From positions 434,001 through 498,000 of the forward strand of contig NZ_CP102830.1 of assembly GCF_024730785.1 (NCBI RefSeq): a stretch of 64,000 nucleotides of DNA. Reading direction: 5' to 3'. This document shows positions 38,391-48,674 of this stretch, piece after piece (within the stretch, counting starts at the first letter, position 1; every line of letters begins with the position of its first letter). The translations under genes were made by a program, and so were the position numbers. Source of the stretch: Pseudomonas sp. LS44 (GTDB lineage Bacteria; Pseudomonadota; Gammaproteobacteria; Pseudomonadales; Pseudomonadaceae). The notes under the pieces were generated by a model. That model saw nothing but the letters and a program-made list of their open reading frames with translations. It did no database searches and was not told the origin of the DNA.

Positions 38391-38576
38391 TCGCTCCCGG
38401 CTTCATCCTGCGAGCAACGTCGCCGATCGTTCAGGCATTGACCGGCAGCTCGTCATCTCACGCCATTCTTGCTTTCCCACGGCTCGCCATCTTTGCTGAT
38501 GACGGTTAGCATGCGCGGTCATTTTTTGTCCGTGGGCGCTGTCACCCACTTTCCAAGTTCCAATCGAGGATTCGCA

Positions 38577-39368
38577 ATGAAGAAGTTTCTCGCCTCCCTG
38601 CTGCTCTGCACCTGCGCCATGGGCGGTCTGGCCCATGCCGGGATGATCGACGACGTGGTCAAGAGCGGCACCCTGCGCGTAGGCATGGACCCGACCTACA
38701 TGCCGTTCGAAATGACCAACAAGCGTGGGGAGATCATCGGCTTCGAAGTCGACATCCTCAAGGAAATGGCCAAGGCCATGGGCGTCAAGCTGGAGCTGGT
38801 GTCGACCAGTTACGACGGCATCATTCCGGCGCTGCTGACCAACAAGTTCGACATGATCGGCTCGGGCATGACCGTGACCCAGGAGCGCAACCTGCGGCTC
38901 AACTTCCCTGAACCGTTCATCGTGGTCGGCCAGACCCTGCTGATCCGCAAGGAGCTGGAAGGCACCATCAAGTCCTACAAGGACCTCAACGATGCCAAGT
39001 ACCGCATCACCTCGAAGATCGGCACCACTGGCGAGATGGTCGCCAAGAAGCGCATCAGCAAGGCCAAATACCATGGCTTCGACAACGAGCCGGAAGCGGT
39101 GATGGACGTGGTCAACAACAAGGCTGATGCGTTCATCTACGACGCGCCGTACAACGTGGTGGCGGCGAGCAAGTTCGGCGCCGGCAAGCTGGTCTACCTC
39201 GATGAGCCGTTCACCTACGAGCCGCTGGCCTTTGGCCTGAAGAAAGGCGACTACGACAGCGTCAACTGGATCAATAACTTCCTCAAGCAGATCCGCGAAG
39301 ACGGCACCTACGATCGCATTCACGCCAAGTGGTTCAAGAAGACCGAGTGGCTGAAAGAGATGGAGTAA
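38577..39368 (+). CDS. amino-acid ABC transporter, periplasmic substrate-binding protein
   Basis: A 263-residue SBP_bac_3 protein for a polar amino acid. Signal peptide ~1-21 (FLASLLLCTCAMGGLAHA), then SGTLRVGMDPTYMPFEM and IIGFEVDILKEMAKAMGVK, the usual first lobe. AFIYDAPYN and the C-terminal IHAKWFKKTEWLKEME complete the fold. The ligand-contact Arg equivalent lies in SGMTVTQERNLRLNF. It is followed by a repeat, then permease and ATPase, forming one transporter. Substrate not determinable. Confidence 0.92.
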   Translation: MKKFLASLLLCTCAMGGLAHAGMIDDVVKSGTLRVGMDPTYMPFEMTNKRGEIIGFEVDILKEMAKAMGVKLELVSTSYDGIIPALLTNKFDMIGSGMTVTQERNLRLNFPEPFIVVGQTLLIRKELEGTIKSYKDLNDAKYRITSKIGTTGEMVAKKRISKAKYHGFDNEPEAVMDVVNNKADAFIYDAPYNVVAASKFGAGKLVYLDEPFTYEPLAFGLKKGDYDSVNWINNFLKQIREDGTYDRIHAKWFKKTEWLKEME

Positions 39369-39420
39369 CAGTGACTTCGAGCAGCGCCTTCCAGCCCGTT
39401 TGCGGTGTGGCGTGCGCTGG

Positions 39421-39531
39421 ATTTCGTAGGGTGGGTTAACCGTGTAGCGGCGTAACCCACCATTGGCACCGCGAGGTGCCGCGCTTGTGCGGCATTGGTG
39501 GGTTACGCTTCGCTAACTCACCCTACGAAAT
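39421..39531. repeat. palindromic intergenic repeat (CGTAGGGTGGGTTA family)
   Basis: ATTTCGTAGGGTG and CACCCTACGAAAT form the outer arms, with inner CGTAACCCACC / GGTGGGTTACG. It lies between the binding protein and permease genes and may explain unequal expression across the operon. Confidence 0.7.
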
Positions 39532-39582
39532 TGAACCAACGCGCAGGCTATTCCTGCGCGTTCGCATTTATGGAAACCGACC

Positions 39583-40537
39583 GTGGCTAAATCGAAAAAA
39601 GCCCTGTGGCCCTGGCATCTGCTGACCGGCCTGATTCTTATCACGCTGGCCTATGCGCTGTGGTTCTCGACTTCGCTGATTTCCTACGAGTGGCACTGGA
39701 ACCGCGTGCCGCAGTACTTTGCCTACCACGCCGAGGATGCGCAGCGCGCGTCCGACTATGCCAGCGTGAAGAGCATCACCGAGCAGGGCGAGCGCGCCGT
39801 GGTGACGCTGACCAGCGAGAGTGGCGACGAGATCCAAGTGAGCGTCGCCAAGGACAGCCTGCGCGTGGCCGAGGGGGACGACGTCAGCGAGGGCGACGAG
39901 CTTGGTGTGACCCGTCACTGGGCCGCCGGACCGCTGCTCTGGGGGCTGTGGACCACGCTGTGGATCTCCGTGGTGTCCGGCGCGTTCGGCCTGCTGATCG
40001 GCCTGGCCACCGGCCTCTGCCGGCTGTCGAAGAATCCGACCCTGCGCGACCTGTCGACCGTGTTCGTCGAACTGGTGCGCGGCACGCCGCTGCTGGTGCA
40101 GATCTTCATCTTCTATTTCTTCATCGGCACGGTGCTCAACCTGTCCCGCGAGTTCGCCGGGGTTGCGGCGCTGGCGCTGTTCACCGGTGCTTATGTGGCC
40201 GAAATCGTCCGCGCTGGCGTGCAGTCGATCGTCAAGGGACAGGACGAGGCGGCGCGCTCGCTGGGCCTCACCGCGCCGCAAACCATGCGCTATGTGATTC
40301 TCCCGCAGGCCTTCAAGCGTGTGCTGCCGCCGCTGGCCGGGCAGTTCATCAGCCTGGTCAAGGACACCTCGCTGGTCTCGGTGATCGCCATCACCGAGCT
40401 GACCAAAAGCGGCCGCGAGGCGATCACCACCTCGTTCTCGACCTTTGAAATATGGTTCTGCGTGGCGGCGCTGTATTTGCTGATCAACCTGCCGCTGTCG
40501 CAGATTGCCAACCGCCTGGAACGGAGGCTTGCGCAAA

Positions 40538-40545
<8 letters not shown>
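39583..40545 (+). CDS. amino-acid ABC transporter permease
   Basis: A 320-residue His/Glu/Gln/Arg-opine-type permease. The first helix is at ~12-34; an unusual ~70-residue periplasmic insertion (~35-105) precedes the MetI-like core of five helices. The ATPase-contact EAA loop [20 protein letters not shown] is near residues 223-242. GTG start at 39583. It overlaps the ATPase gene by eight bases. Confidence 0.92.
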
Positions 40546-41272
<727 letters not shown>

Positions 41273-41301
41273 GCGTCGGGCGGCCCCGGAAGCCTTTGTG
41301 T

Positions 41302-41360
41302 GCAGGAGCGAATTCATTCGCGATGGGCGGCACCCAGATCGCGAATGAATTCGCTCCTAC
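41302..41360. repeat. REP-type inverted repeat (GGAGCGAATTCATTCGCGA family)
   Basis: GGAGCGAATTCATTCGCGAT faces ATCGCGAATGAATTCGCTCC. Same family as 17442-17507 and 46067-46133. Its right end runs into the last codon/stop of the UPF0158 gene at 41357-41359. Confidence 0.8.
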
Positions 41361-41794
41361 CAAAGCGGTCTGGTGGGCGGCTTCTGCGCTGCATTGTTCG
41401 GTGCCGCGCGCAGATGCTGTTCTTCCAGCCAGTCCTCGGCCAGTTCGCGGCGCCGTTCACGTTCGAAGCTCTGCCACTCCGCGGCCACTTGCGGGAACGC
41501 GCCGAGCACGTGGCGGAAGGCACGGGTCGCCCGCCGGCCGGCGAGGGCCAGCTGCAGCTGCGGGTAGGCGAGCGGGTGAGTGACCTGCTGGGTGAATTCC
41601 TGCATCAGCCGGTAGCCGATTTCCGGCTCCCAGGGCTCGATCGAGAGATAGCGCTCGGGTTCTTCCAGCAGTTGCCCTTCGAGCGTCGCGTCGAAGGCTT
41701 CGATGCGGCCACTCAGCAGGTCGAGGTAATGCAGTTGATCCGGGCTGTCGAGCGCCCGGCTCAGGGCGTCGAGGTCGATAGTCAGCGGGCGCAT
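41357..41794 (-). CDS. UPF0158 family protein
   Basis: A 145-residue acidic cytosolic protein of the UPF0158 family. Conserved parts are LDLLSGRIEAF, PWEPEIGYRLMQEFTQ and the aromatic/Arg C-terminal helix (RHVLGAFPQVAAEWQSFERERRREL). The stop TAG at 41359-41357 is supplied by the GTAGGAGC arm of the adjacent repeat, so the tail AAQKPPTRPLW may be a recent, non-native end. Function unknown. Confidence 0.85.
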   Translation of the reverse strand: MRPLTIDLDALSRALDSPDQLHYLDLLSGRIEAFDATLEGQLLEEPERYLSIEPWEPEIGYRLMQEFTQQVTHPLAYPQLQLALAGRRATRAFRHVLGAFPQVAAEWQSFERERRRELAEDWLEEQHLRAAPNNAAQKPPTRPLW

Positions 41795-41844
41795 GGCCGG
41801 TTCCCCCAGACAATGGCTACCCGCTGATCCTACCCTTATCGACG

Positions 41845-43779
41845 TTACAGGCGGAAGCCGTTGACCAGCTGCTGCAACTCGCCGCCCAGACGCGCCAGCT
41901 CGGTGCTCGAGGCGGCGGTTTCCTCGCTGGCCGCGGCAGTTTGTTCGGAGATGTCGCGCACGTTGATTACGCTGCGATTGATCTCTTCGGCCACCGCGCT
42001 CTGCTCTTCGGCGGCCGCGGCGATCTGCAGGTTCATCGCCTGGATGCTCGACACCCGCTGGTTGATGTTGGCCAGCGCGTCGCCGGCCTTGCGGGCCAGC
42101 TCCACGGTGCGCCCGGCCAGGTCGCGGCTGCTGTCCATGCGGCTGGCGGCCGCCTGGGTACCGCTGTGCAGGCCGGCGATCAGCTCTTCGATTTCCTCGG
42201 TGGATTTCTGCGTGCGCTGCGCCAGGCCGCGCACCTCGTCGGCGACCACCGCGAAGCCACGCCCGGCCTCGCCGGCGCGCGCCGCTTCGATGGCCGCGTT
42301 GAGCGCCAGCAGGTTGGTCTGTTCGGCGACCGACTTGATCACGTCGAGCACGCTGCCGATCTTCGCGCTTTCCTGCTTGAGCTGTTCCATGGCCTGCGCC
42401 GAGCTCTGCACCTCGGCGGCCAGGCGGTCCATCTGCGCGATGGCGTCGCTGACCACCCGATCACCCTGGCTGGCTTCGCGATCGGCTTCTGCGGCGGCCT
42501 CGGAGGCCTGCTCGGCGTTGCGCGCGACTTCCTGCACGGTGGCGGCCATCTCGTTCATCGCGGTGGCGACCTGGTCGGTCTCGACCTTCTGACTGTTGAC
42601 CCCGGCGCTGGTCTGCTCGGTAACTGCGGAGAGCTCCTCGGCGGCGCTGGCGATCTGCGTCACGCCGTCGTGGATGCGCCCAACCAGCTCGCGCAGGCTC
42701 AGGGTCATGCGCTGCATCGCCTGTTGCAACTGGCCGAGTTCGTCGCGGCGAGTGGCGCGGACGTCCTGGCTGAGGTCGCCGGACGCGATGCGCGTGGCGG
42801 CGGCCAGGGTGTCGTTCAGCGGGGCGACGATTTGTCGGGTAATGGTCCAGGCGGCGCCGATACCCAGCAGCAGGGCGAGGGCCACGCCGAAGCCGATCAG
42901 TAGGCGGGCGTGCTCGGCCGCGGCGTCGCGCTTGGCGGCCTGACGGTCGCTCAGCTCATCGCTCAGTTCTGCGATCTGTCCGCCGAGCGACACCATGGTT
43001 TCGCGCGCCGCCAGGCTGGCGTCGATCTCGCTGGAGAACGAGGCGAGGGTGGTGCGGTAGGTCGCCAGTGCGGCGGCGGATTGGTCCAGTTCGGCTTCAT
43101 GGCCGCTGCCGACCTGGCCGCGCAGGCTACGCAGGGTTTCGATGGTCTGGTCGATGGCGCCGAGGGCGGCGGCCTTGTGCGCCTGATTGTCGCCACTTGT
43201 GTAGCTAAACGCCTGGAAGCGCGCCTCCACCACCTGGCGGCCGAACTGGGCAAAGGTGTGTAGGTCCTGCAGGCGCTGCTCGATCGTGCCGCCGGCGTCG
43301 TTGAGGATGTCCTGTTCGACCTTGACCATGCTGTCGGCGATCGCGGTCGCCTGTTGGATCAGGTTCTGCCGCGCGGCTTCGCGGTTGTCGAAGGTCTTGA
43401 CCAGCGTGGCGAAGCTGCTGCGGTAGTCGTCGACATGCCCGTCGAGCTTGTCGAGCAGTTGACGGTCTTGCGGGTCGGTTAGGAGGCCGAGGAGCTGCTG
43501 GTTATGCTGGCCCAGCTTGTCGAGGGTCTGCAGTGCCGCGTCGCGGTCTTCGGCCTCGCGGCTGGACTGATAGCCGAGGCGGTAGATGCGCAGGTCCTTG
43601 GTCAGCAGATTGAGCTGGGACAGGCTGGCGAGCTTGTCGCCGCGCTGGATGATAGTGCTCATGTTGAGCCAGCCGATCAGGGCGACCATCAGGGTCAGCG
43701 CCAGGACGATGCCGAAACCCAGCGCTAATTTTCGGTTAACGCTGACGTTGCCCAGCGCGTCGGTGAACCACTTGAACAT
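41845..43779 (-). CDS. methyl-accepting chemotaxis protein, helical-bundle sensor
   Basis: A 644-residue transmembrane chemoreceptor. TM1 ~19-41 ([21 protein letters not shown]), a large all-helical periplasmic sensor of ~245 residues resembling the HBM class, and TM2 ~292-312. HAMP follows ([24 protein letters not shown]), then the cytoplasmic coiled coil with the signalling tip [19 protein letters not shown]. The ATG at 43779 begins [14 protein letters not shown] receptors often sense organic acids, but the ligand here is unknown. Confidence 0.93.
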   Translation of the reverse strand: MFKWFTDALGNVSVNRKLALGFGIVLALTLMVALIGWLNMSTIIQRGDKLASLSQLNLLTKDLRIYRLGYQSSREAEDRDAALQTLDKLGQHNQQLLGLLTDPQDRQLLDKLDGHVDDYRSSFATLVKTFDNREAARQNLIQQATAIADSMVKVEQDILNDAGGTIEQRLQDLHTFAQFGRQVVEARFQAFSYTSGDNQAHKAAALGAIDQTIETLRSLRGQVGSGHEAELDQSAAALATYRTTLASFSSEIDASLAARETMVSLGGQIAELSDELSDRQAAKRDAAAEHARLLIGFGVALALLLGIGAAWTITRQIVAPLNDTLAAATRIASGDLSQDVRATRRDELGQLQQAMQRMTLSLRELVGRIHDGVTQIASAAEELSAVTEQTSAGVNSQKVETDQVATAMNEMAATVQEVARNAEQASEAAAEADREASQGDRVVSDAIAQMDRLAAEVQSSAQAMEQLKQESAKIGSVLDVIKSVAEQTNLLALNAAIEAARAGEAGRGFAVVADEVRGLAQRTQKSTEEIEELIAGLHSGTQAAASRMDSSRDLAGRTVELARKAGDALANINQRVSSIQAMNLQIAAAAEEQSAVAEEINRSVINVRDISEQTAAASEETAASSTELARLGGELQQLVNGFRL

Positions 43780-43912
43780 TCCATTTCTCCAGCAAGGACG
43801 GGGCGCTCCGTTTGGTCGGTGGCGCATATGTTAATCGGCCGCTGGGGCGATTTTCTTAAGCGCTGATGCCAACCTTTCGTCGGCTGGAACGCCCGTACCT
43901 GCTGGGGTGTAG

Positions 43913-44500
43913 TTATTTCGCCAAGGCCTCGGCGATGAAATCGAGGCGGTCCTGGCCGAAGTACAGTTCGCCGTCGACAAAGAAACTCGGCGCGCCGAAC
44001 ACGCCGCGCGCGATGGCCTCCTCGGTGCTGGCCTTGAGGCGCTCCTTGACTGTTTCGTCGTTGATCAGTCGTTCGAATTCGGCGGCATCGAAGCCGGCGG
44101 CGGCGAGCACTTCGGCGACCACTTCGGGGCGGCCCATGGGCTTTTCGTCGACCCACATGGCCTGGAAGATCGTCGTCAGGTAGGCGTGGAAGCGCGGATC
44201 GTCCTGATAGCCGGCGGCGCCGCGCATCAGCATCAGGGTGTTGATCGGGAAGTACGGATTGAAGCGCAGCGGCACGCCGTAGCGACGGGCGAAGCGCGCC
44301 AGGTCGTGATTCATGTAACGGCCCTTGGCCGCAATGGCGGCGGGCGATTGATTGCCGGTGGCCTTGAACACGCCGCCGAGCAACAGCGGGCGCCAGACGA
44401 TGGTCGCGCCGGTAGCGGCAGCGATTTTCGGCAGCTGAGTCCAGGCCAGGTAAGCGGTTGGGCTGCCGAAGTCGAAGAAGAACTCTACGGTTTTGCTCAT
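43913..44500 (-). CDS. 2-hydroxychromene-2-carboxylate isomerase (DsbA-like fold)
   Basis: A 195-residue GST-kappa/DsbA-superfamily protein. FFFDFGSPTAYLAW with Ser13 in the redox-site position (no Cys) is the HCCA isomerase signature. NPYFPINTLMLMRG, AMWVDEKPMG and GVFGAPSFFVDGELYFGQDRL follow the family. It may isomerise aromatic breakdown intermediates using glutathione. No other naphthalene-type genes are nearby, so the substrate is uncertain. Confidence 0.9.
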   Translation of the reverse strand: MSKTVEFFFDFGSPTAYLAWTQLPKIAAATGATIVWRPLLLGGVFKATGNQSPAAIAAKGRYMNHDLARFARRYGVPLRFNPYFPINTLMLMRGAAGYQDDPRFHAYLTTIFQAMWVDEKPMGRPEVVAEVLAAAGFDAAEFERLINDETVKERLKASTEEAIARGVFGAPSFFVDGELYFGQDRLDFIAEALAK

Positions 44501-44540
44501 CTTGTTGTCCTTGTCGCGGGGAAGTAGGGGGGCTTAGTCC

Positions 44541-44648
44541 GTAGGTTGGGCTGAGGAGCCTGCGACGAAGCCCAACGAATGGTGGCGCCTCTCGCTGCGG
44601 CGTCACCTGTGTTCATTGTTGGGCATCGCTACGCTCAGCCCAACCTAC
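44541..44648. repeat. palindromic intergenic repeat (GTAGGTTGGGCTGAG family)
   Basis: GTAGGTTGGGCTGAG faces CTCAGCCCAACCTAC, with inner CCCAACGAA / TTGTTGGG. A relative is at 62431-62557. Confidence 0.75.
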
Positions 44649-44663
44649 GGGCTCCGGAAGTGT

Positions 44664-45392
44664 CTAGAACGTCTCGCCCCACGGTCGCAGATCCAACTCA
44701 TGCACCCAGCAGTCGCGCGGCTGATTGTGGATCTGCCAGTAGGTCTCGGCGATATGCTCGGGATTGAGAATGCCGTCCTGCTCCTTGAGTTGATAGCGCT
44801 CGGGGAAGGTGTCGCGGATGAACGCGGTGTCGATCGCCCCGTCGATCACCGGATGGGCGACATGAATGCCCTGCGGCCCCAGCTCACGGGCCATGCTCTG
44901 GGCCAGCGCGCGCAGGGCGAACTTGGCGCTGGCGAAGGCGGCGAAGCCGGCGCGGCCGCGCAGCGAGGCGGTCGCGCCGGTGAAGATGATCGTCCCGCGA
45001 GCGCGCGGCAGCATCACTCGGGCGGCTTCGCGACCCGTCAGGAAGCCGGCCAGGCTGGCCATCTCCCAGACCTTGCGATAAACCCGCTCGGTGGTTTCGG
45101 TGATCGAGAACTGCACGTTGGCGCCGATGTTGAAGATCACCGCTTCGAGCGGACCGATCTCGCTTTCGATGTTCTGAAACATCGCCAGGACCTGCTCTTC
45201 GACCCGCGCATCGCAGCCGAACGCGCGCGCCTGGCCGCCGGCGGCCTCGATCTGCTCGACTAGTGGCTGCAGCTTGTCGGCATTACGCCGCGCCACGCAG
45301 GCGACATAGCCCTCGCGGGCGAAGCGCTTGGCGATTGCCCCGCCGGTGGCATCGCCGGCTCCCACTACCAGTACCGCTTTGCGTTCAGTCAT
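44664..45392 (-). CDS. SDR family oxidoreductase with Tyr-to-Phe at the catalytic position
   Basis: A 242-residue Rossmann protein. The nucleotide motif is VVGAGDATGGAIAK (~9-22), and FNIGAN replaces the usual NNAG. The catalytic YxxxK reads FASAK (Phe153, Lys157) although Ser143 is present, so classical SDR chemistry is doubtful. It is divergent from an HxlR regulator with two operator-like palindromes between them, which suggests that the regulator controls this gene. Confidence 0.88.
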   Translation of the reverse strand: MTERKAVLVVGAGDATGGAIAKRFAREGYVACVARRNADKLQPLVEQIEAAGGQARAFGCDARVEEQVLAMFQNIESEIGPLEAVIFNIGANVQFSITETTERVYRKVWEMASLAGFLTGREAARVMLPRARGTIIFTGATASLRGRAGFAAFASAKFALRALAQSMARELGPQGIHVAHPVIDGAIDTAFIRDTFPERYQLKEQDGILNPEHIAETYWQIHNQPRDCWVHELDLRPWGETF

Positions 45393-45420
45393 TGCCGTTG
45401 CTCCGGATGGAATTCTTGTC

Positions 45421-45437
45421 AGTTCTGTTTTGGAACT
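45421..45437. promoter_or_regulatory. operator-like palindrome 1 (AGTTC-N7-GAACT)
   Basis: AGTTCTGTTTTGGAACT lies in the SDR/HxlR divergent gap, nearer the SDR gene. It is one of two similar palindromes 31 bases apart, fitting binding of an HxlR dimer. Confidence 0.6.
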
Positions 45438-45451
45438 CGCAATGAATAGTC

Positions 45452-45467
45452 AGTTCCTTTTTAGAAC
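45452..45467. promoter_or_regulatory. operator-like palindrome 2 (AGTTC-N-GAAC)
   Basis: AGTTCCTTTTTAGAAC, 44 bases upstream of the HxlR start and very similar to palindrome 1 (both begin GTCAGTTC). Likely used for control of both genes and autoregulation. Confidence 0.6.
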
Positions 45468-45510
45468 CTGTCAAGCTAGAGTAGCGCCATCATCTGGCGG
45501 AGGACCGGCC

Positions 45511-46002
45511 ATGCGCTGGGAAGAACTCGATCAACAACCCTGCTCGCTGTCGCGCACCCTGGCCGTGGTCGGCGACCGCTGGACTCTGCTGGTGCTGCGT
45601 GAGGTGTTCATGGGCATTCGCCGGTTCGACGATTTCCAGCAGCGCCTGGGCATCACCCGGCATGTGCTGGCCGACCGCCTGAAGACGCTAGTGGAGGCGC
45701 AGGTGCTGGACAAGGTTGCCTATCAGGAGCGGCCCCGGCGCGAGGAGTATCGCCTGACGCCGCGCGGTCACGATCTGTATCCGGCGATTCTGGCGCTGGT
45801 CAATTGGGGCGACCGCCATCTCGCCGGTAGCGAGGGCGCGCCGATCCGCCACGTGCACAAGGCGTGCGGCAAGCCGATGCATGGCGTGCTGGTGTGTTCC
45901 GAATGCGGCGAGCCGCTGCAGGCGCGGGACGTCGATCTGGCCGAGGCGCCGGAGTTTCGCGAGCAACTGCTGCCGCGGCATTGGCGTGAACGTCAGGGCT
46001 GA
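45511..46002 (+). CDS. HxlR family transcriptional regulator
   Basis: A 163-residue winged-helix regulator. CSLSRTLAVVGDRWTLLVLREVFMG (~12-36; the Cys12-x6-VVGDRW-LLVLRE core), RRFDDFQQRLGITRHVLADRLK as recognition region and RREEYRLTPRGHDL wing are typical. A C-terminal CGKPMHGVLVCSECGEPL segment has three cysteines (Cys/His-rich), which could bind metal or sense redox. GGAGG precedes the ATG at 45511. It probably controls the divergent SDR gene. Confidence 0.93.
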   Translation: MRWEELDQQPCSLSRTLAVVGDRWTLLVLREVFMGIRRFDDFQQRLGITRHVLADRLKTLVEAQVLDKVAYQERPRREEYRLTPRGHDLYPAILALVNWGDRHLAGSEGAPIRHVHKACGKPMHGVLVCSECGEPLQARDVDLAEAPEFREQLLPRHWRERQG

Positions 46003-46066
46003 AGGGCATGTGCGCGCTTGGGCCGAACCTGCCTGCATCCGGGCTACGGTGCTGGCCCCGCCACCG

Positions 46067-46133
46067 GTAGGAGCGAATTTATTCGCGATCCTTCGCGCTC
46101 AGTCGATCGCGTCGCGAATAAATTCGCTCCTAC
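46067..46133. repeat. REP-type inverted repeat (GTAGGAGCGAATTTATTCGCGA family)
   Basis: GTAGGAGCGAATTTATTCGCGA faces TCGCGAATAAATTCGCTCCTAC with a ~23-base centre; the arms are identical to those at 17442-17507. Confidence 0.82.
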
Positions 46134-46200
46134 GGTTCGTCGGGTGGGTGGGGGCGCCTAGCCCTACGCCGTTAGCACCGCTGGTGCGTAAAAAGCCCGC

Positions 46201-46908
46201 TCAGAACAGCCGCGCCAGCAACACCGGCACCGCCGTTTCCACTCGCAGAATCCGCGCGCCGAGCTGCACCGGCTGCAGGCCGGCCTCGCGCAGCTTGTCG
46301 ACTTCATAGGGAATCCAGCCCCCTTCCGGGCCGATCGCCAGGGTTACCGGCTGCTCGACCGCGCGCGGGCAGGGCGGGAAAGCGCCGGGGTGGCCGACCA
46401 GGCCGAGCGTAGCGGCGGCCAGCGCCGGCAGGCGATCCTCGACGAACGGCTTGAAGCGCTTCTCGATGAACACCTCGGGTAGCACCGTGTCGCGCGCCTG
46501 CTCGAGGCCGAGAATCAGTTGTTCGCGCAGCGCCGCCGGTTCCAGAAACGGGGTTTGCCAGAAGCTCTTTTCCACCCGGTAGCTGTTCAGCAGGATCAGT
46601 CGCGGCACGCCCATGGCGGCGACGGTTTGCAGCACGCGCTTGAGCATCTTCGGGCGCGGCAGGGCCAGCAACAGGGTTAGCGGCAGCTTGGCCGGCGGTG
46701 GCGTATCGAGCTGCACGTGCAGTTCGGCTTCGTCGCTATCCAGGCGCAGCAAGGTGCCGCTGCCCATCGCGCCACCTAGGCGGCCGACCCGCATTTGGTC
46801 GCCTACGGCGGCCTGATGCACTTCATGCAGATGCTTGAGGCGCCGATCGCGCAGCACGGCGCGATCGGCCGCGACGAAGTCGGCGTCTTCGAGGAGCAGC
46901 AGGTTCAC
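46201..46908 (-). CDS. rsmE: 16S rRNA (uracil(1498)-N(3))-methyltransferase RsmE
   Basis: A 235-residue SPOUT methyltransferase for U1498 of 16S rRNA. The N-terminal PUA-like part ([19 protein letters not shown]) is followed by the knot with [21 protein letters not shown] and [20 protein letters not shown] at the SAM site. Start is GTG, overlapping the tatC stop by 4 bp, so it is translationally linked to the tat operon. Confidence 0.95.
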   Translation of the reverse strand: MNLLLLEDADFVAADRAVLRDRRLKHLHEVHQAAVGDQMRVGRLGGAMGSGTLLRLDSDEAELHVQLDTPPPAKLPLTLLLALPRPKMLKRVLQTVAAMGVPRLILLNSYRVEKSFWQTPFLEPAALREQLILGLEQARDTVLPEVFIEKRFKPFVEDRLPALAAATLGLVGHPGAFPPCPRAVEQPVTLAIGPEGGWIPYEVDKLREAGLQPVQLGARILRVETAVPVLLARLF

Positions 46909-47708
46909 GGCTGCACGGAGGGTGGCTGGTCCTGCGGCGCGTCGTTCTCGGCATCGGCATCGGCCTGCGCGTCACTGCGCTTGCGCACCAGGCTGCCGGC
47001 CAGGATGCCGAGCTCGAACAGCAGCCACATCGGCACCGCCAGCATGGTCTGCGAGAAGATGTCCGGCGGGGTGAGGATCATGCCGACCACGAAACAGCCG
47101 ATGATCACGTAGGGGCGGATTTTGCGCAGGTAGGCGACGTCGACGATGCCGATCCAGATCAGCAGCACCACCGCCACCGGAATCTCGAAGGCCACGCCGA
47201 AGGCGAAGAACAGGGTCATGACGAAATCGAGATAGCTCGAGATGTCGGTCATCATCGCCACGCCTTCGGGGGTCACGCTGGCGAAGAAGTGGAAGATCAT
47301 CGGGAACACCAGGAAGTACGCGAAGGCCATGCCGCCGTAGAACAGGATGATGCTGGAAATCAGCAGCGGCACGGCGATGCGCTTCTCGTGCTTGTACAGA
47401 CCGGGGGCGATGAAGCCCCAGATCTGATGGAGGATTACCGGCATGGCGAGGAACAGCGCGACCACCATGGTCAGCTTGAACGGGGTGAGGAACGGCGAGG
47501 CGACGTCGGTGGCGATCATCGTCGCGCCTTCCGGCAGGTACTGGCGCAGCGGCGCGGAGACCAGCGTGTAGATCTTCTGGGCGAAGTAGAACAGCCCGGC
47601 GAAGATCAGGAAGATCGCCGCTACACAGCGCAGCAGGCGCGTGCGCAATTCGGTGAGATGCGTAACCAGCGGCATCTCCTGGTCGTTTTCCGGCTTGTGA
47701 TCGCTCAT
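46905..47708 (-). CDS. tatC: Sec-independent translocase subunit TatC
   Basis: A 267-residue membrane protein with six helices. The N-terminal signal-peptide binding region [15 protein letters not shown] (Glu18 in HLTELR) is intact. [12 protein letters not shown] with the conserved Glu and [16 protein letters not shown] are typical. The C-terminal tail after [14 protein letters not shown] is long and acidic. Part of tatA-tatB-tatC; overlaps tatB by 4 bp. Confidence 0.97.
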   Translation of the reverse strand: MSDHKPENDQEMPLVTHLTELRTRLLRCVAAIFLIFAGLFYFAQKIYTLVSAPLRQYLPEGATMIATDVASPFLTPFKLTMVVALFLAMPVILHQIWGFIAPGLYKHEKRIAVPLLISSIILFYGGMAFAYFLVFPMIFHFFASVTPEGVAMMTDISSYLDFVMTLFFAFGVAFEIPVAVVLLIWIGIVDVAYLRKIRPYVIIGCFVVGMILTPPDIFSQTMLAVPMWLLFELGILAGSLVRKRSDAQADADAENDAPQDQPPSVQP

Positions 47709-48052
47709 GGGTTTCGCGGTACTTGCTGCGGTTCGGTAACGGGGCTTGCCACGTCACTCGGGGCCGGTTCGACCGGCGTCGGCTGGGCGGCGGGCGGCAC
47801 GGGAGTTGGCGAGGCGAGCTGGTTTTTCAGTTGCTGCTCCATCGCCAGGATCTGCTCGTTATGCAGTTGGCGGCGGATTTCGTCGGCGCCGATTTCGCGC
47901 TCCACTTCACTCTTGATCGCATTGAAGCTGCGCTTCAGCCGGCCGATCCACAGCCCGGCGGTGCGCGCCGCACCTGGCAGGCGCTCGGGGCCGAGCACCA
48001 ACAGGGCGATCAGGCCGACCAGCAGCAATTCGCTGAAGCTAATGCCGAACAT
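47705..48052 (-). CDS. tatB: Sec-independent translocase subunit TatB
   Basis: A 115-residue protein: N-terminal helix [29 protein letters not shown] with the GPERLP hinge (~21-26), an amphipathic helix and a Pro/Ala-rich tail. It forms the TatBC receptor for twin-arginine substrates. Preceded by tatA with a short gap. Confidence 0.96.
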   Translation of the reverse strand: MFGISFSELLLVGLIALLVLGPERLPGAARTAGLWIGRLKRSFNAIKSEVEREIGADEIRRQLHNEQILAMEQQLKNQLASPTPVPPAAQPTPVEPAPSDVASPVTEPQQVPRNP

Positions 48053-48063
48053 GACGGTCTACC

Positions 48064-48318
48064 TCAGTCCTTGCGCAGCGGCTCTTCGACCTTCTGCGCC
48101 TGGGCGTCGATGGTGTGCGGCGAGTTCAGCGGCGGCTGTGGGGTGACCGGGGTGATTGGCGGCTCGGCGGGCTTGGCCTCGTCCTCGTTCATCGCCTTGC
48201 GGAAACCCTTGATGGTTTCGCCGAGGTCGCTGCCGAGGTTCTTGAGTTTCTTGGTGCCGAACACCAGGACCACGACGATCAGAATGACGATCCAGTGTTT
48301 CCAGTCGAAAATGCCCAT
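48064..48318 (-). CDS. tatA: Sec-independent translocase subunit TatA
   Basis: An 84-residue pore-forming subunit: [33 protein letters not shown] pattern (membrane helix ~7-20, [10 protein letters not shown] hinge, amphipathic helix), and an acidic Pro-rich tail. The ATG at 48318 has GAGGAACG upstream; the long upstream frame lies over hisE and is rejected. First gene of the tat group. Confidence 0.96.
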   Translation of the reverse strand: MGIFDWKHWIVILIVVVLVFGTKKLKNLGSDLGETIKGFRKAMNEDEAKPAEPPITPVTPQPPLNSPHTIDAQAQKVEEPLRKD

Positions 48319-48338
48319 GTCGCGTTCCTCTATGTCTA

Positions 48339-48674
48339 TTAAGCGGAAGGTTCGCGGGCGGCCTTTTCGGCATGCCCGGACAGTCCGAAACGGCGATCCA
48401 GTTCGTCCAGCACGGCCTGCGGATGCTGGCCAAGGGCGGCGAGCATGACCAGGCTGTGGAACCACAGGTCGGCGGTTTCGTAGATCAGGTCGGTGCTGTC
48501 GCCGCTGACGGCGGCGTCCTTGGCGGCGAGGATGGTTTCCACCGACTCTTCGCCGACTTTTTCGAGAATCTTGTTCAGACCCTTGTGGTACAGGCTGGCT
48601 ACATAGGAGCTGTCCGGCGGCGCGCCTTTGCGCGACTCCAGCACCTCGGCCAGGCGGGTCAGCGTGTCACTCAT
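48339..48674 (-). CDS. hisE: phosphoribosyl-ATP diphosphatase HisE
   Basis: A 111-residue all-alpha MazG-like pyrophosphatase for the second step of histidine synthesis. The metal motif [15 protein letters not shown] (~39-53) and [16 protein letters not shown] (~63-78) carry the E-x2-E and E-x2-D ligands. It overlaps hisI by eight bases and precedes tatA by 20 bases. Confidence 0.95.
   Translation of the reverse strand: MSDTLTRLAEVLESRKGAPPDSSYVASLYHKGLNKILEKVGEESVETILAAKDAAVSGDSTDLIYETADLWFHSLVMLAALGQHPQAVLDELDRRFGLSGHAEKAAREPSA

Noticed and set aside
38403..39323. 306-codon minus-strand open frame at the ABC transporter
   Set aside because: Antisense to the substrate-binding protein with intact signal peptide and fold motifs.
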